From the NCBI GenBank assembly GCA_036003845.1, contig DASYRX010000232.1, positions 1 to 5,840 on the forward strand: a stretch of DNA of 5,840 bases, read 5' to 3'. The notes beneath the pieces were generated by a model, which saw nothing but the letters and a program-made list of their open reading frames with translations, did no database searches and was not told where the DNA came from. Shown in pieces: positions 1-4,782 of this stretch (its first letter is position 1; every line of letters begins with the position of its first letter). The DNA is from DASYRX01 sp036003845. GTDB lineage: Bacteria; Gemmatimonadota; Gemmatimonadetes; Gemmatimonadales; Gemmatimonadaceae. Both the position numbers and the translations under genes were made by a program.

Positions 1-603
1 GTCGACGAGGATGGCGACAACGACTTCCTCGATCACTACGATGGGAAGCCGTACCCGGACTTCCAGGGCGCTTTCGGCGCGAACCTAACGGTGATGCGCA
101 ACTGGAAGCTCACGACGCTGTTCGAGTATCGGCAGGGCGACTATACAGTGACCAACCTGACGGACGCGTTCCGCAACGCGAACCCGCTCATCGGTCGCAA
201 CACCAAGGCTGCGGCCGAGGCAGAAGCGAAGATCGAAAACCCGGCGTCATCGGTGGATCAGCGCCTCGAGGCGGCGAAGGCGTGGCTCAACCTCAAAGCG
301 CTCTCGCCGTACGACGGGTTGAACCAGGGCGAAGACGGCGCGTTCGTGCGCATGCGCGAGCTGAGCCTCACGTACACGGCGCCATCTGATTTGGCGGCGC
401 GCATAGGCGTGAAGTCGCTCGCCGTGACAGGGAGCGGTCGCAATCTGTTCCTCTGGACGAAGTACCAGGGCACTGATCCCGAAGTGAATGCCATCGGGCG
501 TCAGAATAGCGGGGGCCGCGATCAGAACTTCCTGGATGCAGTAGATGCATTTGGGTGGCCGATCGCGCGTCGCTTCGCGATCAACGTCCGCGTCGGCTTC
601 TAA
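1..603 (+). CDS. SusC/RagA-type TonB-dependent outer-membrane receptor, C-terminal part
   Basis: This is the 3' end of a gene entering from the left edge; 200 codons are visible and the frame is open from base 1 to the TAA at 601-603. In the SusC family, the receptor is a 22-strand outer-membrane barrel that imports oligosaccharides or peptides with energy from TonB, with its SusD partner as a lid. The visible part alternates polar and hydrophobic residues in barrel fashion (FGANLTVMRNWKLTTLFEY, then MRELSLTYTAP, SLAVTGSGRNLFLWTKYQGTDPEVN) and ends in FAINVRVGF, with the terminal aromatic residue that outer-membrane barrels use for BAM recognition. The block GRNLFLWTKYQGTDPEVN is typical of the last strands of SusC-like receptors. 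The plug, TonB box and signal peptide lie outside the window, and the substrate cannot be told. An internal GTG at 91 is not a start, because the reading frame and barrel pattern extend upstream of it. Identity is strengthened by the susD-like gene that follows. Confidence 0.9.
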   Translation, partial: VDEDGDNDFLDHYDGKPYPDFQGAFGANLTVMRNWKLTTLFEYRQGDYTVTNLTDAFRNANPLIGRNTKAAAEAEAKIENPASSVDQRLEAAKAWLNLKALSPYDGLNQGEDGAFVRMRELSLTYTAPSDLAARIGVKSLAVTGSGRNLFLWTKYQGTDPEVNAIGRQNSGGRDQNFLDAVDAFGWPIARRFAINVRVGF

Positions 604-617
604 GGAGATACCTAACG
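602..617 (+). promoter_or_regulatory. susD ribosome binding site with a CCTAACG motif in the spacer
   Basis: A strong Shine-Dalgarno sequence (AAGGAG, 602-607) overlaps the susC stop codon TAA (601-603). It is followed by a 10-base spacer, ATACCTAACG, and the ATG at 618. The last eight spacer bases are an exact copy of the octamer dispersed through the window. The spacer is slightly long for a canonical site. This site fixes the susD start at 618 and shows translational coupling with the upstream receptor gene. Confidence 0.85.
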
Positions 618-1985
618 ATGCGAATCCACGCATTTTCACAGCGCGCGAATCGTGCGTTCAGGGGAGCGGCGGTCATCGCGACCGCCGCGCTCCTGGGGGC
701 CTGCAACAACGTCCTCGACGTTGACAACCCCAACAACGTCGTCGATGATGCGCTGAACAATCCCTCGGCCACGGCGTCCATTGTAAATGGCGCCGGTTCC
801 GCGGTGATCAAGGCATTCAACTCTGTGTTGGCGCCGTACGGCGCCGTGACGGATGAGCTTACGTGGTCCGGCTCGCGAGACGGCTTCAAGCAACTGGACG
901 ACGGCGGCGTCTCGGATCCCTTCAACGAGTACGTCGACAACGCGACGTTTTCCGTTTCAGAGGCGCGGTACCTAGCCGATGAGGCGATCACACGACTCCT
1001 CGGCTTCGAGAAGGCTGGTACACTCACAAACGCCAACGAACTTGCGAGGGCCTATCTGTACGGATCGATGATCTACGTATTGATCCCGGACATGTTCGAC
1101 GATTTCGTCGTCAAGTCCTATCGAACTGTAGCAGCGGCCAACGAAGGTGAGACGAAGATGTCAGGGCTGTATGACATCGCCATCGACTACGCCACCAAGG
1201 GACTGGCGAAGGCAACGACAGCTACCATGCGTGGCGATCTCACTGCCATGCGCGCACGCGCACGCCACGGCAAGGCAGTTTGGTTGAAGGTCAATCCAGG
1301 TGCGACGCCTCCGTCGAATCCGCTAGTCGGCGACGCGGATGTAGTGGCCGATGCTAACGCAGCGCTCGCGCTCATCGGGTCGAACGTCGACTACCGGCTT
1401 GAGATGACGCCGAGTCCAACGGGCGGACAAGGGGGGCCAGCTTCCGGCTTTGAGATCAATCAGCGGCTGGAGCTAGCGGGTGGCGATGTGTTTTTCGTGC
1501 GTAATGCGGCGGGAACACGCATCACAGACATCAAGCTGCTGGACCCGATTGCCAACGTGAAGGACCCAGCGTTGGCTAAGAACGCCGATCGCTATGTGCG
1601 CATTACGACGTTCAACGTGGATGGCCGGTACATCCCCGGTACCGCGATTTCGACACGCGAATTGTTGCTGTATGTCGCGGAGGCGGCGCTCGCGGGTAAC
1701 AATACCGCCGGCTTCACAACGGCGATCAATCAGTTGCGCTTGCTGGACGCCCTGACGCCGTACAGCGGCCAGATTCCAGCGCTCGATCTGCTCAAGCACT
1801 CGCGTGCTGTGAATCTGTACATGCACGGTCGCCGATTGGCCGACTTGTATCGCTTTGGAATCAAAGCGGACAGGTGGGTCCCGACGTCCGAAGCCTATCG
1901 ACGCGCCGGATGCTTCTTCAGTATTTCGGTGTCGGAACGACAAGCGAACGACTTAGTGAAGGATCAGCCGACCTGCCGCGGATAG
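618..1985 (+). CDS. SusD/RagB-type nutrient-binding outer-membrane lipoprotein
   Basis: The 455-residue product starts at the ATG that follows AAGGAG; the frame is open further upstream but has no comparable start signal. Residues 1-29 form a lipoprotein signal peptide: a basic N-terminus (RANRAFR), a hydrophobic stretch (AAVIATAALL) and the lipobox LLGAC with the lipidated Cys at 29. The mature part begins NNVLDVDNPNNV, a leader typical of SusD-like proteins. Family members are alpha-helical, TPR-like lipoproteins that cap the SusC barrel on the cell surface and hold the substrate. The C-terminal region, with AVNLYMHGRRLADLYRFG, matches the conserved end of the family, where an arginine-rich helix precedes a Tyr/Phe-rich tail. 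Two cysteines near the end (in RRAGCFF and QPTCRG) could form a disulfide; this is inference. The substrate is unknown. Length is slightly short compared with Bacteroidota SusD proteins (about 500-550), which is consistent with the shorter homologues of other phyla. It forms an operon with the receptor gene 14 bases upstream. Confidence 0.87.
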   Translation: MRIHAFSQRANRAFRGAAVIATAALLGACNNVLDVDNPNNVVDDALNNPSATASIVNGAGSAVIKAFNSVLAPYGAVTDELTWSGSRDGFKQLDDGGVSDPFNEYVDNATFSVSEARYLADEAITRLLGFEKAGTLTNANELARAYLYGSMIYVLIPDMFDDFVVKSYRTVAAANEGETKMSGLYDIAIDYATKGLAKATTATMRGDLTAMRARARHGKAVWLKVNPGATPPSNPLVGDADVVADANAALALIGSNVDYRLEMTPSPTGGQGGPASGFEINQRLELAGGDVFFVRNAAGTRITDIKLLDPIANVKDPALAKNADRYVRITTFNVDGRYIPGTAISTRELLLYVAEAALAGNNTAGFTTAINQLRLLDALTPYSGQIPALDLLKHSRAVNLYMHGRRLADLYRFGIKADRWVPTSEAYRRAGCFFSISVSERQANDLVKDQPTCRG

Positions 1986-2020
1986 CATTCGCGACAATCG
2001 GCGCCTAACGGCGAAACAAA

Positions 2021-2056
2021 GGGCGGTCCGGTTCACCGGGCCGCCCTCTTCATTTG
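2021..2056. terminator. Bidirectional rho-independent terminator between convergent genes
   Basis: The arms GGGCGGTCCGG (2021-2031) and CCGGGCCGCCC (2036-2046) form an 11-bp stem with one G-U pair around the loop TTCA. On the plus strand it is followed by TCTTCATTT, a moderate U-rich tail. On the minus strand the opposite flank reads TTTGTTTCGCC, also T-rich. It lies 36 bases after the susD stop and close to the end of the convergent minus-strand gene, so it can terminate both. Confidence 0.88.
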
Positions 2057-2060
2057 CAAA

Positions 2061-2591
2061 TTATTCCTGCCCAGTCAGCGCGCTGCGATCGACGGCGTCT
2101 TGTCGTCGCCGCGCTTCCGCCCAGTCGATAGTCGGCGCGACCTCCTGATCGCTGAGAGCGAGCGCCCACGCAGCGCGCTCGACGACGTCGGCGCCTAACG
2201 CTACAGGCAACGCCTGGCCGAAACTCAATTCGATTCGGCGGCAGATGCGCTCCTCGCGAGCGCTATCACGTGAGGCGGCAGCGAGTCCTTTGGCCTCGAT
2301 GCGCGCGTGCATCCCTTCATGCAGGATGGAGGCGGCGATAGGCGCCGCGGAGATGTCGCGCCGTGCGAGAAACGTCAACTCGGTGATGATCGCTCGATCT
2401 CCGGGAACGAACGCGCCGCGGCTCGGAAAGCGCACGATACGGAACTCACACACGTCGCGCCGCAGGTGTCGCAAACGCCACGGCTGATAGCGGTCGATCA
2501 GCTGAATCGCTTCGCCAAACCGCTGGAGAACGTCGCTGGTCGCGATATCGGGTCGCGTGTTGTCGACCACGATCGGAAGGCCGTGAACCAA
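2061..2591 (-). CDS. Hypothetical protein with HExxH motif, possible zinc metallopeptidase
   Basis: I do not recognise this gene. From a TTG at 2591-2589 it would encode 176 residues, with no signal peptide or membrane segment. The notable motif is ILHEGMHARIEA, with HEGMH at residues 91-95 matching the zinc-binding HExxH signature. Residues 113-114 (in SAREERICRRIE), 18-19 positions after the second His, could supply a third ligand as in gluzincins; this is inference. Upstream is a DRYQPWRLRHL/RIVRFPSRGAF region with alternating basic and hydrophobic residues, and ITELTFLARRD before the helix. The frame stays open to 2672, but a start there would translate a tandem repeat (2610-2637) and the 3' half of a tRNA gene, so the true start must lie after the repeat. 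The options are TTG 2591 or GTG 2570, neither with a clear Shine-Dalgarno sequence. The gene lies directly downstream of tRNA-Leu with no terminator between them, so read-through transcription is possible. It ends against the convergent terminator. Confidence 0.6.
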   Translation of the reverse strand: MVHGLPIVVDNTRPDIATSDVLQRFGEAIQLIDRYQPWRLRHLRRDVCEFRIVRFPSRGAFVPGDRAIITELTFLARRDISAAPIAASILHEGMHARIEAKGLAAASRDSAREERICRRIELSFGQALPVALGADVVERAAWALALSDQEVAPTIDWAEARRRQDAVDRSALTGQE

Positions 2592-2609
2592 GTACGTCTC
2601 TGCGATTGC

Positions 2610-2637
2610 TCTGACCTCTGACCTCTGACCTTTGACC
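2610..2637. repeat. Heptanucleotide tandem repeat, TCTGACC x4
   Basis: Four 7-base units lie head to tail: TCTGACC at 2610-2616, 2617-2623 and 2624-2630, then TTTGACC at 2631-2637 with one change. On the minus strand this reads GGTCAAA then GGTCAGA three times. It lies between the tRNA 3' end (2646) and the probable start of the HExxH gene. It is not a palindrome and has no T-run, so it is not an intrinsic terminator. The near-perfect copies suggest recent slippage expansion. Confidence 0.9.
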
Positions 2638-2645
2638 TGTTTTAG

Positions 2646-2727
2646 TGCGAACGGGGGGACTCGAACCCCCATGGGTTTCCCCGCTGGATCCTAAGTCCAG
2701 TGCGTCTGCCAATTCCGCCACATTCGC
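2646..2727 (-). tRNA. tRNA-Leu (anticodon UAG)
   Basis: The minus strand folds into an 82-nt cloverleaf. The acceptor arm is GCGAATG paired with CGTTCGC (one T-G pair), with discriminator A at 2646. The D-arm contains AATTGGCAGACGC. The anticodon stem is CTGGA/TCCAG around the loop CTTAGGA, giving anticodon TAG, which reads CUA. A long class II variable arm (CGGGGAAACCC) is typical of Leu and Ser tRNAs. The T-arm is GGGGG-TTCGAGT-CCCCC. The bases after the discriminator are CTA, so CCA is not encoded and must be added by a nucleotidyltransferase. The discriminator A and the variable arm fit leucine identity. A TATATT box lies just upstream. Confidence 0.96.
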
Positions 2728-2729
2728 GT

Positions 2730-2745
2730 GCGTGCACGCAATATA
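2730..2745 (-). promoter_or_regulatory. Probable tRNA-Leu promoter -10 box with adjacent palindrome
   Basis: On the minus strand, TATATT (2745-2740) ends 12 bases before the mature tRNA 5' end, the right distance for a -10 hexamer. An AT-rich stretch upstream (TTTAGTTTAGTTTGGC, about 2770-2755) could hold a weak -35, but no hexamer fits well at 16-18 bp. Between the -10 and the tRNA is the perfect 10-bp palindrome GCGTGCACGC (2730-2739), which would cover the start point. It could be a discriminator or operator element; its role is unknown. Confidence 0.5.
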
Positions 2746-2760
2746 TCCGACAAAAGCCAA

Positions 2761-3004
2761 ACTAAACTAAAGCCGGCAGCTGCCAGGAAGCGGTTAGAAG
2801 CTGACAGCGGGCGTTTGCCCGCGTCACCGGTGGTGCAACCAAAAGGTCTTCAACGCTCGCTGAGAGCTGCAGTGCTGTCTGCTGGCGTCTGAAAGCTTTA
2901 GTTGCAGCGGTCAGGCGTTAGGCCTGGAAACAGGTCGGCCGGCGATCCGAGTGGAGCGCCGGCCGATACGTTAGGTCTGATTCCTCAGACTTCAGACCTC
3001 AGAC
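2761..3004. other. Gene-free gap between tRNA-Leu and htrA, rich in hairpins
   Basis: I see no gene here. The gap holds the palindrome GGCAGCTGCC (2775-2784) and a hairpin with stem GCGGGC/GCCCGC around GTTT (2807-2822), extended by TGAC/GTCA across a one-base bulge (2802-2826). The 9-bp inverted repeat AACTAAAGC (2765-2773) / GCTTTAGTT (2895-2903) encloses that hairpin. A GNRA-type hairpin GGCCTG-GAAA-CAGGTC lies at 2921-2936. The 10-bp inverted repeat TCGGCCGGCG/CGCCGGCCGA lies at 2935-2944 and 2957-2966. Two minus-strand copies of CCTAACG (2916-2922, 2969-2975) flank the last two. The 42 bases from 2771 also split into six loosely similar 7-mers (AGCCGGC, AGCTGCC, AGGAAGC, GGTTAGA, AGCTGAC, AGCGGGC), perhaps a decayed tandem repeat. 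Confidence 0.7.
2935..2966. terminator. Strong inverted repeat downstream of htrA, possible transcription end
   Basis: The perfect 10-bp arms TCGGCCGGCG (2935-2944) and CGCCGGCCGA (2957-2966) surround a 12-base loop. The repeat lies about 40 bases beyond the htrA stop on the minus strand. There is no T-run after either arm, so it is not a classical intrinsic terminator. It could protect the mRNA 3' end, act with Rho, or be a protein binding site. Confidence 0.45.
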
Positions 3005-3007
3005 CTA
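2972..3007. repeat. Heptamer direct repeat YTCAGAC x3 with inverted copy, overlapping the htrA stop
   Basis: Three 7-base units lie in tandem: CTCAGAC (2984-2990), TTCAGAC (2991-2997) and CTCAGAC (2998-3004). An inverted copy, TAGGTCTGA (2972-2980), pairs perfectly with TCAGACCTA (2999-3007), giving a 9-bp stem. The distal arm includes the htrA stop codon (TAG on the minus strand, 3007-3005). The proximal arm overlaps the CGTTAGG motif at 2969-2975. Confidence 0.85.
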
Positions 3008-4564
3008 CCGCCCGCCTAACTCGAGGTCCACGACTCGCGTCGCTTTCGCGCGGGCGTTGTACACCAGAAGACTTACCACATCACCCGGGCGCAGTCGCTC
3101 CAGCACCGAGCTCACGTCCTCGACCGTGCGCACGTTCTTGCGCGGCGTTGGATAGAGCACGGCTTCGATAACGTCATACTGCGGCTGCAGGCCCGCGCGT
3201 GCTGGACTCGTGGGCGATACATCGATCACACGCACGCCACGATGCTCAGAAGGAATCTCGTACTCCTGTGCAAAGACATTGGAGACAGGTTCCACACCGA
3301 TGCCAAGCCGGTCGTAGATGACCCCCTCTTTGCTGCCCCGACTCTCGCTATCGCGCGCAACTTGCTGCGTTGGCGCTGGGGCCTCGGCAAGCTTCACCGA
3401 GACCGTCTTGTGTTCACCACCACGCACGACCTCGAGCGAAACACTGCGACCAGGCTCGAAGTTGCGGATGATGCGCTGCAGCGTGCTCACGTGATCGGCG
3501 CGCTTGCCGTCGGCTTTGACAATGACGTCGCCGAGCTCGATACCAGCGCGACGCGCCGGGCTGTCGACGCCTTCCGGATAGCCGGTCACGAGGACGCCGG
3601 CAATCTCGTCCAGCTTGGCGCGCTTGGCCGTCGCTTCGGTGACTTCACCGATCTGAACGCCGAGCACCGCACGCCTAACGCGACCGTGGGCGAGGATGTC
3701 GTCCATGACGGTCTTGGCTAGCGTAACCGGAATGGCGAAGCCGTAACCCGAGTACAGGCCTGTGTTGCTCGCGATCGCAGCGTTGATGCCGATGACCTCA
3801 CCGCGGATGTTGACGAGCGGACCACCGGAGTTGCCGGGGTTGATCGCCGCGTCGGTTTGAATCATGTCCGTGATGCCGTAATCGCCGCCGTTGATACCCG
3901 GCAGATCCAGCGAGCCACGGCCCTTCGCCGAGACGATGCCGGCGGTGACCGTGAAGTCGAGGCCTAACGGATTGCCGATGGCGAGGACCCACTCACCGAT
4001 GCGCACGTTGTTGTCGTCGCCTAACGCCGCAACGGGCAGATTGTTACCGCTGATCTTGAGTACGGCGACGTCCGTGGTGGCATCGCGGCCGACCACCTTG
4101 GCATCGAACGAGCGACGGTCAGTGAGCGTGACGCGCACCTGATCGAAATCGGCGACGACGTGGTTGTTCGTGAGAATGTAGCCGTCGCGCGACACGATGA
4201 ACCCGGAGCCGCTGGCCTGTGCGGGCTGCGACCGCTGCCGCGGATCGAACTGATCGAAGAACTCCTCGAGACCGCGCGGTGTGCGTGGCGACTGCTGACG
4301 CGATGGCTGTGCGTTACGCGCCGCCTCGATCGAGACGACGGCTGGTGTGAGACGCTCCGCCAGATCGACGAAGCTTGAGTTCAATGCTGCAACTGACGCT
4401 GGCGGAGCGGTTGTAGTCGTATTGGCGACTTGCTGTGTTGTCGCTGTCCGACTCTGCGCATATCCGAAGCGCGTAAGATCGAGGCCGGAAGCGAAGACGA
4501 GGCCGCACACAAATGCGCCGATCATCGCTCCGACGAGTTTGGTACGAGTGCTAATGGCCGACAT
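3005..4564 (-). CDS. degP: HtrA/DegP-family periplasmic serine endoprotease with two PDZ domains
   Basis: The 519-residue product degrades or refolds misfolded envelope proteins. It has an N-terminal hydrophobic segment at residues 10-27 (within VGAMIGAFVCGLVFASG) followed by FGYAQ, so it is either a cleaved signal peptide (GYA before Q) or a membrane anchor. A low-complexity Thr/Pro/Ser/Gln linker runs to about residue 118, with the LA-loop-like EEFFDQFDPRQ at 100-110. The trypsin-like domain has the full triad: His135 (LTNNHVV), Asp165 (ATTDVAVLK) and Ser246 (INPGNSGGPL). PDZ1 spans about 297-395 (carboxylate loop AVLGVQI) and PDZ2 about 418-519 (RLGIGVEP). PDZ2 has an unusual LQPQYDVIEAVLY in place of the usual GD-[VL]I-x-x-[VI]-[ND]-G turn. 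I chose the ATG at 4564-4562, preceded by AAGGGAG; an in-frame TTG four codons upstream (4576) is the alternative. It lies 218 bases downstream of dnaK on the same strand. Family length is typical; degQ or degS-like naming is equally possible. Confidence 0.93.
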   Translation of the reverse strand: MSAISTRTKLVGAMIGAFVCGLVFASGLDLTRFGYAQSRTATTQQVANTTTTAPPASVAALNSSFVDLAERLTPAVVSIEAARNAQPSRQQSPRTPRGLEEFFDQFDPRQRSQPAQASGSGFIVSRDGYILTNNHVVADFDQVRVTLTDRRSFDAKVVGRDATTDVAVLKISGNNLPVAALGDDNNVRIGEWVLAIGNPLGLDFTVTAGIVSAKGRGSLDLPGINGGDYGITDMIQTDAAINPGNSGGPLVNIRGEVIGINAAIASNTGLYSGYGFAIPVTLAKTVMDDILAHGRVRRAVLGVQIGEVTEATAKRAKLDEIAGVLVTGYPEGVDSPARRAGIELGDVIVKADGKRADHVSTLQRIIRNFEPGRSVSLEVVRGGEHKTVSVKLAEAPAPTQQVARDSESRGSKEGVIYDRLGIGVEPVSNVFAQEYEIPSEHRGVRVIDVSPTSPARAGLQPQYDVIEAVLYPTPRKNVRTVEDVSSVLERLRPGDVVSLLVYNARAKATRVVDLELGGR

Positions 4565-4782
4565 GGCTCCCTTCAATCTCCTGCTTGGGTGTGAGAATGA
4601 ATTTACACGCTCCGACCTTCATGGTTCGTTAACGCGGTGGAGCGACATCTGAAATAGTCACGTTTGTGCGCAGGACCGTTTCCTATTGGCGGGTTCTTAG
4701 GGGTTGAGGGTTAGGTGTTAGGGGTTAGCCCTCATTGACGTAACGTCGCGCTGGGCTAACCCCTATCGCCCATCCCCATCAA
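4565..4782. other. dnaK-htrA intergenic region, probable htrA control region
   Basis: No gene is visible here. On the dnaK side are the heptamer array and large inverted repeat described separately. On the htrA side the minus strand carries AGGAGA and AAGGGAG close to the start, and the 8-bp palindrome CGTTAACG (4627-4634). It also has the AT-rich stretch TGTAAATTCATT about 40 bases before the ATG, a possible -10 region. I could not fit a convincing -35 at standard spacing. A GAACC about 17 bases upstream of TGTAAA faintly resembles an ECF-sigma -35, which would suit an envelope-stress gene, but this is speculation. No CIRCE element is seen. Confidence 0.5.
4697..4765. repeat. Telomere-like heptamer array with long inverted repeat
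   Basis: Five 7-base units lie in exact register: TTAGGGG (4697-4703), TTGAGGG, TTAGGTG, TTAGGGG (4718-4724) and TTAGCCC (4725-4731). The end of the array forms one arm of a perfect 13-bp inverted repeat, TAGGGGTTAGCCC (4719-4731) with GGGCTAACCCCTA (4753-4765), around 21 bases. That loop holds a smaller palindrome, GACGT-A-ACGTC (4737-4747). It lies just downstream of the dnaK stop (4785-4783) and could form a strong hairpin at the dnaK mRNA end, although no T-run follows. Confidence 0.88.

Noticed and set aside
247..1943. Long minus-strand open frames across susC and susD
   Set aside because: They lie opposite confident genes, have Arg/Ala-rich compositions typical of antisense frames at high GC, and show no family motif or ribosome binding site.
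2592..2672. N-terminal extension of the HExxH gene to 2672
   Set aside because: It would translate the heptamer repeat and the 3' half of the tRNA-Leu gene; the open frame is best explained by high GC and chance.
2646..2727. tRNA gene as an integration (att) site
   Set aside because: No integrase gene and no direct repeat of the tRNA 3' end was found in the window.
2610..3004. CRISPR array
   Set aside because: Repeat units are 7 bases with no spacers, and no cas gene is present.
4565..4576. Upstream TTG start for htrA at 4576
   Set aside because: AGGAGA directly abuts the TTG, too close for initiation, while the ATG at 4564 has AAGGGAG before it and gives a normal signal segment.
4697..4765. 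Real telomere or replicon end
   Set aside because: The array is short and imperfect and lies between two housekeeping genes in continuous sequence, so only the resemblance is reported.
4565..4782. Heat-shock (sigma-32 or CIRCE) control of htrA
   Set aside because: No CIRCE inverted repeat and no convincing heat-shock promoter hexamers could be found at proper spacing.
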